From: Aliishimia sp965656085
GTDB taxonomy: Bacteria > Pseudomonadota > Alphaproteobacteria > Rhodobacterales > Rhodobacteraceae
Direction of reading: 5' to 3'
DNA: 64,000 nucleotides
Assembly: GCA_965656085.1 (NCBI GenBank)
Contig: CBFHJA010000008.1
Coordinates: forward strand, 53,409 to 117,408
The translations under genes were made by a program, and so were the position numbers. The notes beneath the pieces were generated by a model. That model saw nothing but the letters and a program-made list of their open reading frames with translations, ran no database searches and was not told where the DNA came from. Shown here in pieces: positions 59,799 through 64,000 of the stretch. How positions within the stretch are numbered: the first letter of the stretch is position 1; each line of letters opens with the position of its first letter.

Positions 59799-59999
59799 TC
59801 AAGTGCCGAAGCTGGTGAAAATCGCTCGCAGCCCACCGCGAATCGCCAGATCGACCAGTGCGAAGAATACCGCCGTCAGAGCCGCCATGATGAACACCAT
59901 CACCGTCGTCAGCATCACCTCGCGCCGGGTCGGCCACACGATCTTGGCCACTTCGGCGCGCACTTGCTGCATGAATTGGAACGGGTTGGTCACGGCCAT
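59799..59999 (-). CDS. secE: Preprotein translocase subunit SecE
   Basis: 66 residues, short single-helix form. MAVTNPFQFMQQVRAEVAKIVWPTRREV carries the conserved amphipathic segment, followed by one transmembrane helix. ATG at 59999; upstream frame extension is spurious. Confidence 0.93.
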   Translation of the reverse strand: MAVTNPFQFMQQVRAEVAKIVWPTRREVMLTTVMVFIMAALTAVFFALVDLAIRGGLRAIFTSFGT

Positions 60000-60070
60000 G
60001 GCATCCTTCGCACTACGCTGCGTTTGGGCGCACATAACGGCAGCCGGGCGCGAGTTCAAGGCCCCGCCTG

Positions 60071-60823
60071 TCACACCTGGCTGTGCATCCGCGCCAGACG
60101 CTCGTCGAGCGCCGCATCTTCGCGGCGGCTCCGCTCCGACACGGTGGCAAGGTCCGGCAGGTAGAGCCCGTCCACGGACCCCTCCGGAAACCGGTCGAGG
60201 ACAGCATCCCAACGCACCGCGAAAGCATCCAAACGGGCAAACAGTCGGGCGGCCCGTGCCGGGCGGCGCGCGGCGTACCACGCAAGCGCGCGGCTGACCG
60301 TGGCCCAAACGCGGTCAGCGCCAAAGAACAGAAAACTGCCGACCACCACGAAGAGTGTCAGGACGGCTGGTATGACGATCAGCGCCGGATAAAGCATTGC
60401 GCAGCCGAACAGAACCGCAATCGCACCCCAACGCGGCACCGCCTGCACAAGACCGGTCGGCACTATCGGCTCACGCTGTTTGCGGAGCTTGGCCTCTTTG
60501 CTGGGCGCCTGTTTGCTGGCTTGCTGCCCGCGACTGGGGGCAACGGGCGTTCCGGTCTCGGCCTTTGTCCCAGTCCGGATAATTTCCGGCGCCCGGGCAG
60601 GCGCCTGTCCGTCTGGAACGGTGGTGAATTTGGGCAGCGGGAGCTTGGCGTCTATGTCGCGGACCGGCGTGAGGGTCAGATCGGGCGTGCTTTCCGCGGC
60701 AGGTTCCCCAGCACAGCGCCTTGTGTCGGATGGCGCGGCGGTGGTTTCGGCGTCGGACAGAATATCACGGATTGCGCGCATGGTTTCTGCCTCGCTCGTG
60801 ACCGACGGTTTTCCTTCTAACAT
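60071..60823 (-). CDS. Conserved-looking membrane protein between tRNA-Trp and secE
   Basis: 250 residues. The first 125 are disordered, rich in Pro, Ala, Thr and Lys; then two adjacent transmembrane segments (GAIAVLFGCAMLYPALIVIPAVLTLFVVVGSFLFFG), and a helical C-terminal domain with many Arg and Asp. No functional family recognised. Lies 72 bases upstream of secE. Confidence 0.7.
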   Translation of the reverse strand: MLEGKPSVTSEAETMRAIRDILSDAETTAAPSDTRRCAGEPAAESTPDLTLTPVRDIDAKLPLPKFTTVPDGQAPARAPEIIRTGTKAETGTPVAPSRGQQASKQAPSKEAKLRKQREPIVPTGLVQAVPRWGAIAVLFGCAMLYPALIVIPAVLTLFVVVGSFLFFGADRVWATVSRALAWYAARRPARAARLFARLDAFAVRWDAVLDRFPEGSVDGLYLPDLATVSERSRREDAALDERLARMHSQV

Positions 60824-61139
60824 GGCAACACCTCATCTCACTTTTGAACCGTGCTGCCAGGATCGCGTGGTTCCCCCCTGAAGGAACGTCGAATTTGAGG
60901 CAGCCTTGGGACAATTTTTAGACAAATTCTGTGGCGCAAATACGGCTAAAACGCGTCGCGAATATGGCGAACAGCCATTTTCCGCTGCCTTTTCAAGGGC
61001 TTTGTTCCGCCTGAAGCAACTATCGTCCCTGCGTACGCGCGATCGTTTCCGATCCGGCATACACGCCATGCGCGTAGTGCGCGAGGCACCAACACGAACA
61101 TGCCACAATTCATATGATCATGTGATGGGAATGAGTGCG
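60824..61139. other. Gap between membrane protein and tRNA-Trp
   Basis: 316 bases with no credible gene. It must contain the promoter for the leftward membrane-protein/secE unit and the 3' end of the tRNA transcript; I see no clear hairpin with a T run. Confidence 0.3.
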
Positions 61140-61215
61140 TGGCAGGGGCAGCAGGGTTCGAACCCGCGACCTACGGTTTTGGAGACCGTCGCTCTACCAA
61201 CTGAGCTATACCCCT
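61140..61215 (-). tRNA. tRNA-Trp (CCA)
   Basis: 76 nt including the encoded CCA end. Acceptor stem AGGGGTA pairs with the 3' strand before GCCA with the usual mismatch; D-arm AGCTCAGTTGGTAGAGC; anticodon arm ACGGTCTCCAAAACCGT with anticodon CCA; T-arm GCGGGTTCGAACCCTGC. Position near secE-nusG and EF-Tu is the usual place for tRNA-Trp. Confidence 0.96.
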
Positions 61216-61273
61216 ATCGCGCGCGCCTGATTACCGCGCGCACGCGAGGATTTGCAAGCCTGAAATCGCGAAA

Positions 61274-62512
61274 TCACGCAACTGCGCGCGCAGCACTGTA
61301 TTGCGGCGACTCCACGATGCCCTGATCGAACAAGCGCCCGATCTCACCATCGCCAAGACCCGCTACGTCCCCGAGGACCTCCTCCGTATGCGCTCCCAAG
61401 GTCGGGGCGGGCAGCGCATCCTGACGATCGACCGCGGAGAATTGCGCCGGATGCGACGGGACCGGGAAGCGGCCGATACCGGGCTGGTCGACCATAGAGA
61501 ACATCGGGTTTTGAACGCCGAGATCGGCATCTTCCGCCAGCGCCTCGCGCACCGTACGGAACTGCGACCATGTCAGCCCCACCTTGTCGAATGCCTCCGC
61601 GAAATCGCTCACCTTGCGCGCGGCGAACCAAGGATGGAGCACAGAGTTGATCTCGTGACGCAGTTCCCAACGCGTGCCTTCGTCTTTCAGCGCAAGCCCA
61701 TGACGCGCTTCAATCGCCGCCATCGCCTCTTCGCTGCCGGTTACTTTCACCAGACCGCGCCATTGGCGGTCCGTCAGGCCAATCACCATCACACGGTTGC
61801 CATCGGCGCAGAGAAAATCTTGTCCATAAGCGCCGTAGAGCGCATTGCCGGCCTTGCCGCGGTCGTGATCATTGAGCACCGCGTCACCGATCATGCCGAG
61901 ATGGCCGATCGCCGCCGCTGCGACATCCTTGAGCGCAATCTCGACCTCCTGTCCGCCATGACCGCGGAGCCGGTGCCGTTCCGCTGCGAGCATCGCGGAG
62001 ACGCACATGTTACCAGCGATCAGGTCCCAGGCCGGAAGCGCATGGGCAACCGGGTCTGTCGAACCCTCGGCCCCTGTCATATGCGGGATACCGAGCGCGG
62101 GGTTCACCGTATAGTCCACTTGAGGACGCCCCTGCCGGTCGCCCGTCAGGGTGACCATGCACAGATCTTCGCGGTACTGGCTCAAGGTTTCGTAGTCCAT
62201 CCAGCCGCGCACCCGCAGGTTGGTCAGGAAGAGGCCCGCATCGTCTCCCGGCGCAGTGATGATCCGCGTAATGAGCTCGCGCCCCTCGGGGTGTTTCATG
62301 TCCACCGCGACGGACTTCTTGCCCTTGTTCATCCCTGCCCAGAACAGGCTCTGCCCGTTCGGTGCGACCGGCCAGCGGCCCGCGTCGAGCCCGCCGCCCA
62401 GACGGTCGAAGCGGATCACCTCCGCCCCCATTTGCGCCAGCGTCATGCCCGCGAGCGGCACAGCCACGAAAGCCGAGCCCTCGACGACCCGCATACCTTT
62501 AAGAATACTCAT
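61274..62512 (-). CDS. mct: Mesaconyl-CoA C1-C4 CoA transferase
   Basis: 412 residues. CaiB/BaiF family III CoA transferase. The sequence follows the Chloroflexus Mct pattern closely: LRVVEGSAFVAVPLAGMTLAQ-type start, IRFDRLGGGLDAGRWPV, FWAGMNKGKKSVAVDM, DYTVNPALGIPHMTG, LPAWDLIAGNM, ALKDVAAAAIGHLGMIGDA and NPMFSMVDQPGIG. It moves CoA intramolecularly between C1 and C4 of mesaconate. ATG overlaps the hydratase stop (ATGA), so the two form a dedicated pair. Confidence 0.85.
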   Translation of the reverse strand: MSILKGMRVVEGSAFVAVPLAGMTLAQMGAEVIRFDRLGGGLDAGRWPVAPNGQSLFWAGMNKGKKSVAVDMKHPEGRELITRIITAPGDDAGLFLTNLRVRGWMDYETLSQYREDLCMVTLTGDRQGRPQVDYTVNPALGIPHMTGAEGSTDPVAHALPAWDLIAGNMCVSAMLAAERHRLRGHGGQEVEIALKDVAAAAIGHLGMIGDAVLNDHDRGKAGNALYGAYGQDFLCADGNRVMVIGLTDRQWRGLVKVTGSEEAMAAIEARHGLALKDEGTRWELRHEINSVLHPWFAARKVSDFAEAFDKVGLTWSQFRTVREALAEDADLGVQNPMFSMVDQPGIGRFPVPSHPAQFSAVDRQDALPAPTLGAHTEEVLGDVAGLGDGEIGRLFDQGIVESPQYSAARAVA

Positions 62513-63345
62513 TGAACGCCCTCCCAGATGGCGGTGGCTGTCATGCCTTGGTGGCCGTCCTGCCCAGCAAAGAGCGACAAAACACCTTCATCCTCGACAG
62601 CGGCAATCTCCAGATCGGAGCCTTCAAACATCGGATGTACACTGCGGAAATCGAACTGGCCCGGCATTGTGCCGCGTGCCTCGGTGGCGTGGCGCATCAA
62701 CAAGGTGGCCTGCAACGGCCCATGAACAACGGTGCGCGGGTATTTCTCCACGTCGCGCGTGTAGTCGAGATCGTAGTGAATACGGTGCGCGTTGAAAGTC
62801 AGGGCGGAGTAGCGGAACAGCACCGGCGGGGTCATCGCGTGGCGGGCCTCGACCTGCGGCATGGCGCGTTTCTTCGGCGGCGTGAATGTCTCGGGAATGT
62901 CAAGGTAGACGATGTCCTGCCGCTCCTCGATGGCGAGGCCGCGCAGGCCGAAAATCTGATGATCCACGGTGAGAAGAACGAGCGGCCCGGTGGCCCCCTC
63001 TTTCTCCGTGACGGTCCGGACCGAAGAGCGCCGGGTGAGCGTGTCACCCACGCGCAGCGGAGCGTAGAACCGAAGCGAGCCGCCGGCCCACATACGGCGT
63101 TCAAGCCTTATGGGCGGCAGAAGCGCGCCCGGTCCCGGATGGCCATCACGGCCCAGATCGGTAACATGGGTAAGCGGCGGGAAGGCGCACCAGTGCCACA
63201 GACCGGGCAACAGATCACCCTGCATAGGAGCGGGATCACCGGACTTGCCAACCGTGGCCTGCAGCTGCGCGGCTGTCATTTCCGTGATCGCGCCATGGTC
63301 CTGCACGCTGCGTCCGACCCATGCACTGATATTCAACTGATCCAT
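62509..63345 (-). CDS. meh: Mesaconyl-C4-CoA hydratase (MaoC-like)
   Basis: 278 residues from the ATG at 63345, after GGGAGG. Double hot-dog hydratase of the FAS1/HTD2 type: RRMWAGGSLRFYAPLRVGDTL in the first half, and the hydratase motif FNAHRIHYDLDYT followed by VVHGPLQATLL in the second. With Mct it would convert mesaconyl-C1-CoA to citramalyl-CoA. The symbol depends on the neighbour; other 2-enoyl-CoA substrates are possible. Confidence 0.78.
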   Translation of the reverse strand: MDQLNISAWVGRSVQDHGAITEMTAAQLQATVGKSGDPAPMQGDLLPGLWHWCAFPPLTHVTDLGRDGHPGPGALLPPIRLERRMWAGGSLRFYAPLRVGDTLTRRSSVRTVTEKEGATGPLVLLTVDHQIFGLRGLAIEERQDIVYLDIPETFTPPKKRAMPQVEARHAMTPPVLFRYSALTFNAHRIHYDLDYTRDVEKYPRTVVHGPLQATLLMRHATEARGTMPGQFDFRSVHPMFEGSDLEIAAVEDEGVLSLFAGQDGHQGMTATAIWEGVQ

Positions 63346-63383
63346 CTGATCCTCCCTCGGTTCGCCTAAAATCAGGCAAGAGT

Positions 63384-63406
63384 CTAAAAAAATCAAGTTT
63401 TTTTAG
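63384..63406. promoter_or_regulatory. A/T palindrome upstream of meh-mct
   Basis: CTAAAAAAA-TCAAG-TTTTTTTAG, perfect 9-bp arms, 39 bases before the meh start. A second small palindrome GCCT-N6-AGGC sits at 63365-63378. Could be a regulator site; no regulator gene is adjacent in the window. Confidence 0.4.
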
Positions 63407-63557
63407 GCACTTAGCTGAATACCGAGGTATACAATGGCGCCTCTTTGCACGTGCAGCATGAACTGAGCCGTTGAATCTGTTCGGGAAAACCGGAAGCCGT
63501 GCAACTGCAGCGCGAAGGCATACAGCGGCACACATTGAGGCAACTTAGAGCATAGGC

Positions 63558-63592
63558 AGAAAAAAGGCGCCCCCGGCAGGGGACGCCATTTG
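63558..63592 (-). terminator. EF-Tu gene terminator
   Basis: On the minus strand GGCGTCCCC, short loop, GGGGGCGCC, then six T. It is the terminator for the EF-Tu gene, about 165 bases after its stop; nothing else is seen in 63593-63756. Confidence 0.85.
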
Positions 63593-63756
63593 GTCTGTCA
63601 AGCCCGAGCACCACGCGATTGTTGCAAAATCGCAGGCACCCGGAAGGTCTCTGGTGTGGTTGCGCCCGACTTATTTGACCGGGTGCTGCCCCTCTGCTCT
63701 CATCGTCCTTTCAGGACGACTGCCGCAGGTGGGGCCCACCGGGTTTGTTTCGCAGA

Positions 63757-64000
<244 letters not shown>

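Overview
The window is about 64 kb of GC-rich alphaproteobacterial chromosome, most likely from the Roseobacter group of the Rhodobacteraceae. The evidence is the sequence character of uvrC, rpoB/rpoC, rplJ, secE-nusG and EF-Tu, many GTG/TTG starts, and many genes for methylated amines, polyamines and flavoprotein oxidases. No phage, transposase, CRISPR array or rRNA operon is visible. The assignment rests on protein recognition only.

Bases 1-16.8 kb are mainly housekeeping. They hold the end of ubiA, an OmpA-domain protein with a small coiled-coil partner, a uvrC-pgsA-moaD-moaE run, a pteridine-reductase-like SDR, a Na/Ca exchanger, a short zinc-ribbon protein (9087-9257), an S49 peptidase, an ABC-2 exporter and a DMT transporter. 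A leftward unit follows: TetR regulator, trimethylamine-dehydrogenase-like flavoprotein, ferritin-like protein, small secreted protein, agmatine deiminase.

Bases 16.8-37 kb are an accessory amine-catabolism region. A PotABCD-type ABC importer faces a bicupin / Tat-exported amine oxidase / PuuB-like oxidase operon. A second TetR gene faces a five-gene operon with translationally coupled starts: two PYROXD2-like flavoproteins, a GcvT-fold THF enzyme, a class III aminotransferase and a PhyH dioxygenase. A PEAMT-like methyltransferase is divergent from a dimethylglycine/sarcosine-dehydrogenase-like protein. One palindrome (TGAAYGNNYRTTCA, with conserved flanks) occurs upstream of the first tetR, in the importer/bicupin gap and in the methyltransferase/dehydrogenase gap, which suggests one regulon. 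A different palindrome lies in front of the five-gene operon. The substrate of that operon cannot be read from sequence; it is the best candidate here for an undescribed pathway.

Bases 38-60 kb carry the ribosomal/RNA polymerase cluster on the minus strand: secE-nusG, rplK-rplA, rplJ-rplL, rpoB-rpoC. The usual order is kept but the cluster is interrupted. A carboxylate-amine ligase and an SDR lie between nusG and rplK. A sensor-kinase pair, a decayed copy of the rplA 3' end and a lysine-rich coiled-coil orphan lie between rplA and rplJ. An AT-richer secreted orphan lies between rplL and rpoB. Terminator-like hairpins suggest separate transcription units.

Bases 60-64 kb hold a membrane protein, tRNA-Trp(CCA), a mesaconyl-CoA transferase / mesaconyl-C4-CoA hydratase pair and the 3' end of an EF-Tu gene. 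Three families of non-coding dispersed repeats occur across the window: a 23-nt REP-like palindrome, once as a perfect inverted pair between rpoB and rpoC; a roughly 200-bp MITE-like element with AAAGGTTAACG inverted ends and an internal GCCATAC array; and a hairpin plus GATATTTTTG element placed after stop codons.
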